A stretch of 64,000 bases of DNA from the NCBI RefSeq assembly GCF_023638055.1, contig NZ_JAKRVY010000001.1, forward strand, positions 248,001 to 312,000, given 5' to 3'. The stretch is from Natranaeroarchaeum aerophilus (lineage in GTDB: Archaea > Halobacteriota > Halobacteria > Halobacteriales > Natronoarchaeaceae). The position numbers and the translations under genes are program-made. The notes beneath the pieces were generated by a model. That model ran no database searches. It was not told the origin of the DNA and was given only the letters and a program-made list of their open reading frames with translations. Every line of letters begins with the position of its first letter. Position 1 is the first letter of the stretch. This document shows, piece after piece, positions 7,880 to 16,309 of the stretch.

Positions 7880-8383
7880 ATGTTCGACGAGATCATGGAG
7901 AAGTTCGAGGGGAGCCCGTCACAGCAGGCGGTGATCCGCTTGCTGTTGGAACGTGGCTTCTCGGTCAACGACGATGGCCGTGTCGTCTCTGGCGGGATCG
8001 AGATTCCGAACACCGGGATCGCCCGCGAGATTGATGTCGATCGCCGGGTCGTCGATTCGACGACCGACGCCATACTCGCAGACGAAGAGCTCACGCGGAT
8101 CTTTCAGAACATCTCGCAGGTCCCCAGCCTGATGGATCTCGCCCCCGTTCTCGATCTCACCGTCCTATCGATAGAGGTCACCGACGCCGAACAGGAAGGA
8201 ATCGTCGCCAGAGTGACCGGCCTGCTCGCCGAGGAAGGCGTGTCGATCCGCCAGACGATCAGCGAGGATCCCGAGTTCACCGACGAGCCACGGCTCTACA
8301 TCGTCACCGATCAGGAGTTGCCCGGCTCTCTGATCAATGACCTCTCCGATCTCTCTTTTGTCCGCTCGATCGAACTGAAATGA
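7880..8383 (+). CDS. HTH and ACT domain amino-acid-responsive regulator
   Basis: 167 residues. The N-terminal ~75 residues form a helix-turn-helix-like unit (S-Q-Q-A-V-I-R-L-L-L-E-R-G-F then G-I-A-R-E-I-D-V-D-R-R-V-V). The C-terminal ~75 residues are an ACT domain (L-S-I-E-V-T-D-A-E-Q-E-G-I-V-A-R-V-T-G-L-L). This architecture corresponds to the archaeal group described as regulators of amino acid metabolism containing an ACT domain. Its place 43 bases after hisB suggests it senses histidine or another amino acid and controls this cluster; ligand and targets are inferred only. Confidence 0.85.
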   Translation: MFDEIMEKFEGSPSQQAVIRLLLERGFSVNDDGRVVSGGIEIPNTGIAREIDVDRRVVDSTTDAILADEELTRIFQNISQVPSLMDLAPVLDLTVLSIEVTDAEQEGIVARVTGLLAEEGVSIRQTISEDPEFTDEPRLYIVTDQELPGSLINDLSDLSFVRSIELK

Positions 8384-8432
8384 GCCCGCGGGAAACCGAT
8401 GGGCTATTACTGATATAGCGACGAGTTCGGGT

Positions 8433-8951
8433 ATGGACGAGAGCGTCACGGGCACACTGGAGTTCGCCGCGGTACAGCTGGCGGCGGTCGTCGCCGGACT
8501 CCACCTGTACTGGGGGCTCCCCAGACTCGTCACGGCGGCACGGATCGATCAGCCGATCTACTGGGATCCGCGTCCGTTGTTATTTGTCGCCTCCGGGATC
8601 GGTATTCTCCTCGCCCTCCTGCTGGTCCGCCAGCAAGTTCTTTCGCGTATTCGGGCGTACGTCCTCGGCATCGGGATGATGCTGACCTACATCTTCGGCT
8701 GGGCGTACTGGCATCTCGGTGGGCACATGGCAGTCGTTCCCTGGGTCGAGGATGCACATGCTCATTCCCACGGCGGCAACCCACTGATCCTTCTCGGTGA
8801 GCACCTCGTCGCATCACCGATCGACGGGATCTCGAAGACCGCAGAGCTGCTGTTGCTCGCCGTTCTTGGACTCCTCCTGTACGCCGAGTATTCGGTCGAT
8901 GACGGCGCTGCTCGCTCACAATCGACTGACAGTTCCGCGGACAACGACTGA
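8433..8951 (+). CDS. Polytopic membrane protein with His-rich loop
   Basis: 172 residues with about four hydrophobic helices (around residues 10-30, 48-65, 75-97 and 133-150). An external-looking loop reads G-G-H-M-A-V-V-P-W-V-E-D-A-H-A-H-S-H-G-G, a cluster of His that could bind metal. The C-terminus is a short acidic, Ser-rich tail. I do not recognise the family. The gene ends seven bases before the YigZ-family gene. Confidence 0.75.
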   Translation: MDESVTGTLEFAAVQLAAVVAGLHLYWGLPRLVTAARIDQPIYWDPRPLLFVASGIGILLALLLVRQQVLSRIRAYVLGIGMMLTYIFGWAYWHLGGHMAVVPWVEDAHAHSHGGNPLILLGEHLVASPIDGISKTAELLLLAVLGLLLYAEYSVDDGAARSQSTDSSADND

Positions 8952-8958
8952 GCCGACG

Positions 8959-9552
8959 ATGGACGCCTACCGTACTGTCGACGAGCGTGCGACAGCGCGG
9001 TTCGAGGTGATGGGCTCGGAGTTTATCGGGCACGTTGCCCCGGTCGAAACCACAGAGCACGCCGAGACGTTTGTCGACGCGATCGAGAGCGAGTACGACG
9101 ACGCGACGCACAACGTCCCGGCCTACCGGGTCCGGGCGGATCCGTTCCGCGAGTGGTCGAGCGACGACGGCGAACCCGCGGGATCGGCCGGGAAGCCCGC
9201 CTTGAACGTGCTTCAACAGGAAGATATCGAGAACGTAGTTGTCGTCGTGACACGGTACTACGGTGGGACGAACCTCGGCGTTGGGGGACTCGCTCGCGCG
9301 TACTCACGGGCCGTCAAGGAAGCACTCGACGAGGCGGGCGTCGTCGAAGAACAGCCACACGAGCGCGTCTCGATCACGGTTGACTACGACGACTCCGGGA
9401 CAGTTCGGGGCGTCCTCGACAGCGCGGGCGTCGAGTTCGAGGCTGAGTACGAAGCAGACGTCACCTTCGACGTTCGCGTCCCTGTCGAGACTGCCGCCGA
9501 TCTTCGTGACCGGCTCCGGAGTGCGACCAGCGGGCGAGCCGAGATCCAATAG
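8959..9552 (+). CDS. YigZ/IMPACT family protein
   Basis: 197 residues starting M-D-A-Y-R-T-V. The central block N-V-L-Q-Q-E-D-I-E-N-V-V-V-V-V-T-R-Y-Y-G-G and T-N-L-G-V-G-G-L-A-R-A-Y is the UPF0029/Impact N-terminal signature; the last ~60 residues form the small alpha/beta domain also present in bacterial YigZ. The family is linked to translation regulation in eukaryotes (IMPACT), but the archaeal role is not defined. The longer open frame upstream overlaps the membrane protein gene, so the ATG just after that gene's stop is chosen. Confidence 0.92.
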   Translation: MDAYRTVDERATARFEVMGSEFIGHVAPVETTEHAETFVDAIESEYDDATHNVPAYRVRADPFREWSSDDGEPAGSAGKPALNVLQQEDIENVVVVVTRYYGGTNLGVGGLARAYSRAVKEALDEAGVVEEQPHERVSITVDYDDSGTVRGVLDSAGVEFEAEYEADVTFDVRVPVETAADLRDRLRSATSGRAEIQ

Positions 9553-9659
9553 CTCCGTTTCGCTAGCGGTATTCTGCAGGGTTACAGCTACTCCCTCTCG
9601 CGGTTTTCGATCCGAAGCGAAGGGGTCGTTCTCGTGGGTCGATTTCGGCGCGGCAGCAC

Positions 9660-9857
9660 TCAGTCGACGATGATTTCGTCGTCGGAAAGCGGGTCGTCGT
9701 CGCGTTCCATCTCCGCGCGGTAGCGACCGATCCAGTCGGCAAAACAGGGCGGACAGAGCCGCTGGGTATCGACCTGCGAACGGTCGACGGTAAGCCGGAC
9801 CGTCCGCGCGAGCGGATCGGAGACGGGGTCGCTACAGGAGTCACACGGATCTGACAT
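9660..9857 (-). CDS. Small four-Cys (putative zinc-binding) protein
   Basis: 65 residues with C-D-S-C near the N-terminus and C-P-P-C in the middle, so one zinc site is likely. The stretch V-R-L-T-V-D-R-S-Q-V-D-T-Q-R-L between them seems to belong to a conserved haloarchaeal small-protein group. The acidic tail ends S-D-D-E-I-I-V-D. It sits between the YigZ-family gene and upp. Function unknown. Confidence 0.75.
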   Translation of the reverse strand: MSDPCDSCSDPVSDPLARTVRLTVDRSQVDTQRLCPPCFADWIGRYRAEMERDDDPLSDDEIIVD

Positions 9858-9912
9858 CTACTCGGACGTGTGTGCCTCTCCCACAAAATTCTAGTGGTCG
9901 TCTCTTACCGGC

Positions 9913-10587
9913 TTACTGCGTGCGGAAGGCGCGGTCACCGGCGTCGCCGAGGCCGGGGACGATGAACCCGTCCTCGTCGAGATGGTCGTCGATCGCGACG
10001 GTCAGAAGATCGACCTCGTCGAACTCGTCGCCGACGCGCAGGAGGCCGTCCGGCGCGCTTACGGCGGAGAGAACGATAAAGCGCTCGGGTTCGGGGGCGT
10101 TCTCGAGGACGTGATCCAGCACGGTACACATCGTCGACCCGGTCGCGAGCATCGGGTCGGCGACGATGACGGTATCGTCTTCGGTGATCTCCGGTAGTTT
10201 CACGTAATCGACGGTGATCGGGAACGAACCGTCCTCCTTGCGTGCGGTCTCGTCGCGGCTGGCGCTGATAACGCCCTGACGCGCTCGCGGGAACGCCTTC
10301 AGAAGCCCCTCGACGAAGGGCGTCGCCGCGCGCAGGACGTTGATTATGACGACGTCGTCGAGTCCTTTTACGCGCTCGCCCATCGTCTCCTCCAGGGGGG
10401 TCTCGATCGTGACGTACTCGGTCTCCATCCGCCCGTCGATGATCTCGTAGCCACAGATCCGGCCGAGCTTGACGAGCCCCTTCCGGAAGGCGACCTGCTC
10501 GGTCTCGACGTCCCGGATCTTCGAAAGCGTGTCCTTTGCGAGCGCGTGCGTGACGACATGTGCCTCGTCTCGGTCTTCGATGGTCAT
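9913..10587 (-). CDS. upp: Uracil phosphoribosyltransferase
   Basis: 224 residues from [10 protein letters not shown]. The PRPP-binding loop is clear ([14 protein letters not shown]) and the uracil-binding C-terminal region reads [13 protein letters not shown]. The enzyme converts uracil and PRPP to UMP in pyrimidine salvage. The frame remains open upstream, but those residues are Gly/Arg-rich and atypical, and a TATA-like ggcgagtataagct lies just upstream of the chosen ATG on the complementary strand. Confidence 0.96.
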   Translation of the reverse strand: MTIEDRDEAHVVTHALAKDTLSKIRDVETEQVAFRKGLVKLGRICGYEIIDGRMETEYVTIETPLEETMGERVKGLDDVVIINVLRAATPFVEGLLKAFPRARQGVISASRDETARKEDGSFPITVDYVKLPEITEDDTVIVADPMLATGSTMCTVLDHVLENAPEPERFIVLSAVSAPDGLLRVGDEFDEVDLLTVAIDDHLDEDGFIVPGLGDAGDRAFRTQ

Positions 10588-10747
10588 GTTCGCCAATCGA
10601 GCACCCGGCGAGTATAAGCTATCGATCTGCCTGCGTCGCCGCCGGCCTGAGCCGCCGTCTTGGGGGACTGTCGTTTCGTCGACGCCAGTTCCGGAACCGT
10701 CCTCGCCGATCACCGCGGCTTTGTGCCCACGGTGAGTAGGTCCGACG

Positions 10748-11845
10748 ATGACAGAGGATCTGTTCTCCCCCCTCGCACTGCGCGGGACGGAGATCCCAAA
10801 CCGCGTAATGGTCTCGCCGATGTGTCAGTACTCCTGCGAGGAGCGGGACGGACTCGCGACCGACTGGCACCGAACCCACCTGGGCGCGCGTGCGGTCGGC
10901 GGCGCGGGCGTTGTGATGACTGAGGCTACTGCGATCGAACCCCGAGGCCGGATCTCCCCCGAGGATCTGGGGATCTGGAGCGCCGAGCACGCCGAGGCGC
11001 TCGCACCGATCACCGAGTTCATCCGCTCGCAGGGAAGCGTCCCGGCGACCCAGCTCGCCCACGCCGGTCGGAAAGCGAGTACACGAAGACCGTGGGAGGG
11101 GGGAGGTCCGCTCCAGCCCGACGAGGGGGGCTGGGACGCCGTCGCGCCGAGCGCGATCCCCTATCCGGGTCACGAGTCGCCGGTCGACGTCACGGCGCTC
11201 TCGTCGGCTGAAGTTACGGAGATGGTCGACACGTTCGCACAGGCTGCCGAGTACGCGCTCGACGCCGGCTTCGAGATCGCGGAGCTCCACGCGGCCCACG
11301 GCTACCTGCTCCACGAGTTCCTCTCACCGGTCGCCAACGGTCGGGACGACGAGTACGGTGGAAGCTTCGAGAACCGGATCCGGTTCCTCCTCGAAGTCAC
11401 CGACGCGGTACGGGCTGTGTGGCCCAACGAGTACCCGCTGTTCGTCCGGATCTCGGGGACTGACTGGCTGCCCGACCGCGAGTCGTGGACCGTCGAGCAG
11501 TCCGCCCGACTCGCGGATCGGCTTGCGGCGGCTGGCGTCGATCTGGTCGACGTCTCCAGCGGGGGCATCCACCCCGATCAGCAGCTCCCGCCGTCCGGCC
11601 CGAACTACCAGGTGCCGCTCGCCGAGCACGTCCGCGAGCATACGAGCGAAGCTATCGGAATCGGTGCTGTCGGCGGCATCACGACGGCCGAGCAGGCGGA
11701 CGCGCTGATCCGCAACGATCGGGCTGACCTCGCGATCGTCGGCCGCGAGTTCCTTCGCGATCCGCAGTTCCCGCTCCGGGCTGCCCGCGAACTCGACGCG
11801 CTGGACCGTGTTGACGTCCCGCCGCAGTACGAACGGGCGTTCTGA
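10748..11845 (+). CDS. NADH:flavin oxidoreductase, YqjM-type old yellow enzyme
   Basis: 365 residues in a flavin-binding TIM barrel. The start [15 protein letters not shown] and S-P-M-C-Q-Y-S place it in the YqjM/NamA class, in which that Cys tunes FMN. The substrate-binding pair is in [12 protein letters not shown], and the phosphate-binding end is A-V-G-G-I-T-T plus V-G-R-E-F-L-R-D. Members reduce activated C=C bonds with NAD(P)H; the native substrate is unknown. It is divergent from upp. Confidence 0.94.
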   Translation: MTEDLFSPLALRGTEIPNRVMVSPMCQYSCEERDGLATDWHRTHLGARAVGGAGVVMTEATAIEPRGRISPEDLGIWSAEHAEALAPITEFIRSQGSVPATQLAHAGRKASTRRPWEGGGPLQPDEGGWDAVAPSAIPYPGHESPVDVTALSSAEVTEMVDTFAQAAEYALDAGFEIAELHAAHGYLLHEFLSPVANGRDDEYGGSFENRIRFLLEVTDAVRAVWPNEYPLFVRISGTDWLPDRESWTVEQSARLADRLAAAGVDLVDVSSGGIHPDQQLPPSGPNYQVPLAEHVREHTSEAIGIGAVGGITTAEQADALIRNDRADLAIVGREFLRDPQFPLRAARELDALDRVDVPPQYERAF

Positions 11846-11937
11846 GTCCGGCCGGACCGTCTGCACGGTACATGTGGATACTTGTCAGCACGCTCCCGAA
11901 CCGAACTGCCTTTGTCGGCGGCACCTCTTTATCAACT

Positions 11938-12117
11938 ATGGGATTTGGTAGCTACGACGAGTCCGAACAACAGGATCAGAACGTGGAAACCGACGACGAC
12001 GAGGCCGTCACCGTCCACGAGAACGACCACGATGGGGCTGTCAGTTTCGATACCGACGAGTCGACCGAGGATCTGGTCGGCCGACTCGACGAGATGCGAG
12101 ACGACGACGAGGAGTAA
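11938..12117 (+). CDS. DUF5786 family small acidic protein
   Basis: 59 residues beginning M-G-F-G-S-Y-D-E-S-E-Q, the typical opening of the haloarchaeal DUF5786 family, followed by a highly acidic middle and a C-terminal E-D-L-V-G-R-L-D-E-M helix. No function is known. The frame is open to 11872, but the conserved family start and the TATA-like ctctttatcaac just before it support the internal ATG. Confidence 0.85.
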   Translation: MGFGSYDESEQQDQNVETDDDEAVTVHENDHDGAVSFDTDESTEDLVGRLDEMRDDDEE

Positions 12118-12203
12118 GGCGATTCGGTTCGGCTACTGTCGTACCACGGAGTGTAGGGATAAAGCGTATATAGACGCCTGTTTTAGCGGTTACTCACACG
12201 GCC

Positions 12204-12908
12204 ATGGAAGAGAGCATCTCGGGATTCAAGATCCGAGGGACGTGGGGAGATATCGTGGAACACGGTGAGCGGATCTCACGCGCGCTACGTGACGTGAAAG
12301 TCCATCGTGGCGACGAGTACAACGAGGCGTTCGAGGAGTGGGACGAGTGGCGGCCCAAATCCCACGAGCGGATCGAGGAAGACGTCAGCAAGAAGACCGC
12401 CGACCAGGCGAGCGTCGCCGAGGGGAAAGGCGAGCAGGCGGGTAAAAACCCCGACGAGGATATCAAAACGGCTGGCGAGAAACTCAGCGAGTCCTACGAG
12501 AAACTCGACGAGGACGACGCTGAGGGCGCGGTCGGCAAGTGGGGTGAGTCCATCGACTACGTCGCACGGGCGGCCGACTCGGCCGGACGAAAAGCCCTTC
12601 GCAAAGTCGAAGACACCGTCTATCAACAGGTGATGACGCAACTGGCTCCGTATTACTTCGACAACGCATTAATCAGCGCGAACCTCCAGCAATCGACCAA
12701 CGGCAACGAGGAGGAGTTCATCTTCGAGGTCAACGTCAACGACGACGGGCTGAAAGACGACGTCTCCCAACGGCTCGCGGAGTACGAGGACACGATCGAT
12801 CGCTGGCATATCGACACGGAAAAGGAGACAACAGTCGCAGAGGCGGTCGAGGGCGTCGAGCCGCCCGAGAACGACGTTGATGGACGCTCCAAGTCGACGA
12901 AGAACTGA
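12204..12908 (+). CDS. DUF5828 family protein
   Basis: 234 residues, acidic, soluble and mostly helical, starting M-E-E-S-I-S-G-F-K-I-R-G-T-W-G-D-I-V. The sequence fits what I know as haloarchaeal DUF5828, a conserved family without assigned activity. A central Lys/Glu-rich part looks coiled (residues about 55-100), and the C-terminal third alternates strands and helices. A TATA-like gtatatagac lies about 35 bases before the ATG, consistent with its own promoter. Confidence 0.88.
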   Translation: MEESISGFKIRGTWGDIVEHGERISRALRDVKVHRGDEYNEAFEEWDEWRPKSHERIEEDVSKKTADQASVAEGKGEQAGKNPDEDIKTAGEKLSESYEKLDEDDAEGAVGKWGESIDYVARAADSAGRKALRKVEDTVYQQVMTQLAPYYFDNALISANLQQSTNGNEEEFIFEVNVNDDGLKDDVSQRLAEYEDTIDRWHIDTEKETTVAEAVEGVEPPENDVDGRSKSTKN

Positions 12909-13120
12909 GCGCGCGCGAGCGTACCCGATCCGTTCGATACTATTTTGAAATCCCATATATCGGCCTAATAGGCCGTCTAACGACTGATTTTAGCATATTA
13001 CGGTTACCGTTCTGATCTCGCAGTGATCGGTGGGTCGTTGCTGGTCGACCGGTTCCGGTTCGACAGCCGGTGGTCATTCGTCCAAAAGTTATACACAGAG
13101 TGTTGACGACCGGGGATTTT

Positions 13121-13212
13121 ACAACCTTATATGAATATAACCAACCCTTATTTTTGTGCTATTCAAATCCTTTGTGGGAAATTTGTTAGTATGTAAACGC
13201 AAACCCTTATAT
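13121..13212 (+). promoter_or_regulatory. Promoter region of the ammonium transporter gene, repeated CAACCCTTAT elements
   Basis: Three related promoter-like elements lie in the AT-rich 330-base gap before the transporter: acaaccttatatg at 13121, ccaacccttattt at 13141 and caaacccttatatt at 13200. Each combines an A/C-rich BRE-like stretch with a TATA-like box. The last (TATA 13207-13212) is correctly spaced for transcription to start just before the ATG at 13240. The repetition suggests tandem promoters or repeated sites for a nitrogen-responsive factor. Confidence 0.55.
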
Positions 13213-13239
13213 TGGGTTGTTTCAATACGATCAATCGCA

Positions 13240-13338
13240 ATGGCAGTCATGAACGTGCGAAATAAGTTGGAATCGCTGGACGAACAGTCACTGATGTTCC
13301 GTAAGCCTGTGGACGACTCCACGGTGGTCGTATGGTAG
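13240..13338 (+). CDS. Possible 32-aa leader peptide overlapping the amt start
   Basis: The first ATG after the strongest TATA box opens a 32-codon ORF ([14 protein letters not shown]...) whose stop TAG falls inside the start of the transporter gene (ATGGTAG). Since most haloarchaeal transcripts are leaderless, ribosomes entering at this ATG would translate the leader first and could reinitiate on amt. It may be a regulatory leader or simply untranslated sequence; no homologue is known to me. Confidence 0.4.
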   Translation: MAVMNVRNKLESLDEQSLMFRKPVDDSTVVVW

Positions 13339-15122
13339 ACCCAGTTATCCTGGAAGTCAGTGTCGCGGATCTGGAACAGCTCGCGACCGGCGTCAACATG
13401 GTCTGGGCGCTCACGGTCACGTTCCTGATCTTCTTCATGCACGCTGGCTTCGCGATGCTGGAATCCGGGCAGGTGCGCTCGAAGAACGTCGCAAACCAGT
13501 TGACGAAGAACATGCTGACCTGGGCAATCGGGATTGCAGTGTTCTTCGTGGTCGGACTCGGGATCGCGAATAACGTCGGTTCGTTGCTCGGCGGCGGCGA
13601 GTCGAGTGCCTTGACGATGTTCGGGGCCGACTCCAGCTTCGGTCTCGTGAACGTCCTGTTCAGCGCGGTGTTCGCGATGACCGCCGCGACGATCGTTTCA
13701 GGTGCAGTCGCCGGACGTGCGAAACTCCGAGCATACCTGACTTACACCTTCCTGCTGGCGGCGATCATCTACCCCGTGGCCGCGGGACTGGTCTGGTACG
13801 CACCAGGCGGGACGCCACTCCTGACTGACCTCGGCTTTGCCGACTTCGCGGGCGGTATGGTCGTCCACGGACTCGGCGGCGTCGCCGGACTCACTGCAGC
13901 GTGGGTGCTCGGTGGCCGGATGGACAAGTACAACGAGGACGGCAGCACCAACATCATCCCCGGTCACTCGATGACCTTCGCCGTACTGGGGACGCTGATC
14001 CTCTGTTTCGGCTGGTTCGGCTTCAACGTCGGTACGGCCGCGACGGTCCTTACTGTCGAGGAAGGCGTGGTTCAACTCGCTGCCTTCGAGATAGTCGGCC
14101 GCGTCGCAATCGTGACGGCGCTGGGCATGGGTGTCGGCGGAATCGGTGCGGCGGCCGCCGCGCTGTACATGACCGGCAAAGTCGATACGCTGTACGTCGC
14201 AAACGGGATGCTGGCCGGGCTGGTCGGTGTCACCGGTCCGACGGATCTGATCACGCCGATGGGTGCGATCGCGATCGGCTTCCTCGCCGGCGCACAGCTC
14301 CCCCTGGTGTTCAAGTTCGTCGAACAGACGCTCAAGATCGACGACGTCTGTGCAGTCTTCCCGGTCCACGGGAGCGCCGGGATGCTCGGTCTGATCGTCT
14401 ACCCGCTGTGGTCCGTCGAGGGAACGGCGATCGGCGGCGGGCTCATCGCTGGCGGAATCCTGTCGATCGATGCGGCGGCGTTCGGTCCACAGATCCTCGG
14501 CGTCGCGGTGCTGACGATCTGGACCGTCGTCTCTACGGCGGCTGTCTGGGGTGCACTCAAAGCAGCGGGTCAGGCACGTGTCACGCCCGAACACGAGCGT
14601 GACGGCCTCGACGTCTCCGAACACGGCGTCGACACCTACCCCGAGTTCGGCGGTCCCGACGTTGCCACGGATGGTGGTGAGATCGTAGAGCGATCCTCGT
14701 CGGAGCTCCGCTCCGACGGTGGTGTCGACACCGAGTCCTACGAGATCCGCACCGACGGTGGCGAGGTCGAAACGGACGACTCGATCAAGATGATTATGGC
14801 GGTCGTTCGACCCGACCGACTCGGCGCAATCAAAAAGCAGCTCGCGGAAGTCGGTGCCCCGTCGCTGACGGTGACGAACGTCTCCGGTCGCGGCAGCCAG
14901 CCCGCAAAGAAGGGTCAGTGGCGCGGCGAGGAGTACACGGTCGATCTCCACCAGAAGGTCAAGATCGAGACGGTCGTCGCGGAGGTCCCCGCGGAGGATG
15001 TCGTCGAGGCGATCCGTGAGGGTGCCAACACCGGCGAGCCCGGTGACGGCAAGATCTTCGTGATGGACGTCGAGGATGCGGTGCAGGTACGAACTGGCAA
15101 AACCGGACCCGACGCGGTGTAG
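13332..15122 (+). CDS. amt: Ammonium transporter fused to a C-terminal PII (GlnB/GlnK) domain
   Basis: 596 residues. Residues ~10-410 form an 11-helix Amt channel: [13 protein letters not shown] early on, [11 protein letters not shown] in the middle, and [10 protein letters not shown] with the second pore His. After a hydrophilic linker (~411-483), residues 484-596 are a complete PII domain with a T-loop keeping a Tyr in R-G-E-E-Y-T, a B-loop [10 protein letters not shown] and a C-terminal [10 protein letters not shown] proteins normally gate Amt as separate trimers; here regulator and channel are one chain. The gene has its own promoter region and a strong terminator. Confidence 0.95.
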   Translation: MVDPVILEVSVADLEQLATGVNMVWALTVTFLIFFMHAGFAMLESGQVRSKNVANQLTKNMLTWAIGIAVFFVVGLGIANNVGSLLGGGESSALTMFGADSSFGLVNVLFSAVFAMTAATIVSGAVAGRAKLRAYLTYTFLLAAIIYPVAAGLVWYAPGGTPLLTDLGFADFAGGMVVHGLGGVAGLTAAWVLGGRMDKYNEDGSTNIIPGHSMTFAVLGTLILCFGWFGFNVGTAATVLTVEEGVVQLAAFEIVGRVAIVTALGMGVGGIGAAAAALYMTGKVDTLYVANGMLAGLVGVTGPTDLITPMGAIAIGFLAGAQLPLVFKFVEQTLKIDDVCAVFPVHGSAGMLGLIVYPLWSVEGTAIGGGLIAGGILSIDAAAFGPQILGVAVLTIWTVVSTAAVWGALKAAGQARVTPEHERDGLDVSEHGVDTYPEFGGPDVATDGGEIVERSSSELRSDGGVDTESYEIRTDGGEVETDDSIKMIMAVVRPDRLGAIKKQLAEVGAPSLTVTNVSGRGSQPAKKGQWRGEEYTVDLHQKVKIETVVAEVPAEDVVEAIREGANTGEPGDGKIFVMDVEDAVQVRTGKTGPDAV

Positions 15123-15208
15123 GGGCAACTGGAGTACTGAGTGTGTCCAGGGCGGACGCGACTGGTTGGCGCGTCCGTCCGATCGGACGAGTGATCGTCC
15201 ACCCCTCC

Positions 15209-15254
15209 GGGGCTCGCTGGCAGGTGGCTCCTGCCGCGAGCCCCTCTTTTCTTT
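15209..15254 (+). terminator. Rho-independent-like terminator of amt
   Basis: A two-part perfect hairpin, ggggctcgc / gcgagcccc (9 bp) continuing after one unpaired T into ggcagg / cctgcc (6 bp) with a five-base loop, followed directly by tcttttcttt. It lies about 90 bases after the amt stop. Two weaker inverted repeats (ggacgcg/cgcgtcc near 15152 and gtccgatcggac near 15176) precede it. Confidence 0.8.
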
Positions 15255-15303
15255 CGAACGGCGTGTTCCGGCCCGTTTCCGCGAATCTCTTGGTCCCTCA
15301 GCT

Positions 15304-15369
15304 CACTTCGAAAACTGTAGTGTTACACTTCGAAATCCATAGCCATTCACTTCGAAAACTGTAGTGTGA
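15304..15369. repeat. Array of three 22-bp direct repeats (locus 1)
   Basis: Units begin at 15304, 15326 and 15348, exactly 22 bases apart. Units 1 and 3 match at 20 of 22 positions (cacttcgaaaactgtagtgt core); unit 2 keeps the left half (cacttcgaaa) and a central tag. The array ends against the stop codon of the GIDE gene. The same three-unit layout recurs at 50312. A 22-bp step is two DNA helical turns, so a protein bound to each unit would lie on one face. Confidence 0.8.
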
Positions 15370-16158
15370 TCAGAGCGGGAGGACGAACGCCGGCAGTACG
15401 AACATGGCACCGACCGCGAGCACAGCAACGCCGACCCCGAGCCGCCAGAGCCCACCCTGTGCGAACCGCCACGCAGTGGCACGCTCGTCGGTGTCGGAGA
15501 CGACGAACGTCGGGATGGCGTCGCCGTCACCGATCACTGCGTCGACGACCGAACTCCCCCAGCCCGCCGATGGGCCACGCGTCGCTTGCCCGTAGACGTA
15601 GACCGTCTCGCCGACATCAAGGCGACGCTCCGTAAAGCGCTGTTTGTTTCCCGTGTTCACTTCAGTGACGAGGAGGTTCACCGTCCCGTCCTGTTTATCG
15701 ACGCCCTCGGTCGCTTCGACGTATCGTTCCAGTCTGTCAGGCAACTCCTTGCCGGGCTTGACGGTGATCGAGTCACCGTCGAGGCGGATGTCCGCTCCCT
15801 GTGGATTGACGCGCACGCGTCCCGTTCCGTCGTCGACGAGGAAATCGACGCCGCCCTGTCCCTCGTCGAGGGTCTGCCAGCTCGAAGAGTTCCCCGACGA
15901 TCGCCACTCCTCGACCTCGTACGTGTAGGCGAGACACTCGGTGCCGGTAAAGGGGGCTGTGACGGTCCCGTGGTCGTCGTCGGGGACCGCCGTTCCCTCG
16001 ACCTCGACCGGCCCGCGATGGCCGTTGACCGACCGGATGTCGAGCGGGTCGTTTCGGAGAATGTGATACGTGGTTCGCAGCCTGCGGCCGCCGCCGAGCA
16101 GGAAGTAGCCCGCTACGCCGGCGACGCCGAACAGGAGGGCGAGTTCGACAAGCATCAC
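15370..16158 (-). CDS. GIDE-domain membrane protein (E3-ligase-like fold without RING)
   Basis: 262 residues. One hydrophobic helix at each end (about 5-22 and 238-260) brackets a soluble domain with the GIDE/MULAN pattern: the motif G-P-V-E-V-E-G-T-A, then [15 protein letters not shown], then a beta-rich section and E-T-V-Y-V-Y-G-Q-A. In eukaryotes this domain precedes a RING finger in mitochondrial E3 ligase MUL1; here no RING or other Cys cluster is present, so ligase activity is not expected. It is convergent with amt. Confidence 0.8.
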   Translation of the reverse strand: MMLVELALLFGVAGVAGYFLLGGGRRLRTTYHILRNDPLDIRSVNGHRGPVEVEGTAVPDDDHGTVTAPFTGTECLAYTYEVEEWRSSGNSSSWQTLDEGQGGVDFLVDDGTGRVRVNPQGADIRLDGDSITVKPGKELPDRLERYVEATEGVDKQDGTVNLLVTEVNTGNKQRFTERRLDVGETVYVYGQATRGPSAGWGSSVVDAVIGDGDAIPTFVVSDTDERATAWRFAQGGLWRLGVGVAVLAVGAMFVLPAFVLPL

Positions 16159-16309
16159 CGGCTATTGTCGGCTTGGCATCAAATCGTTTCCGTTGCGCGC
16201 GATGATGTCGTCGCTGTGGTGTGTCTGCCGTCGCACGACGCGCCCGAGCGGGACGGCTCGACGCCGCGATGCCGGTACTCACTTTACCGGCGCGTCCCAA
16301 CCCGCGGGC

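Noticed and set aside
13698..15128. 476-codon minus-strand ORF opposite amt
   Set aside because: Arg/Asp/His-rich antisense shadow of the amt reading frame; typical of high-GC coding DNA.
15304..15369. Possible CRISPR array
   Set aside because: Units are contiguous at 22 bp with no unique spacers, and only three are present; no cas genes.
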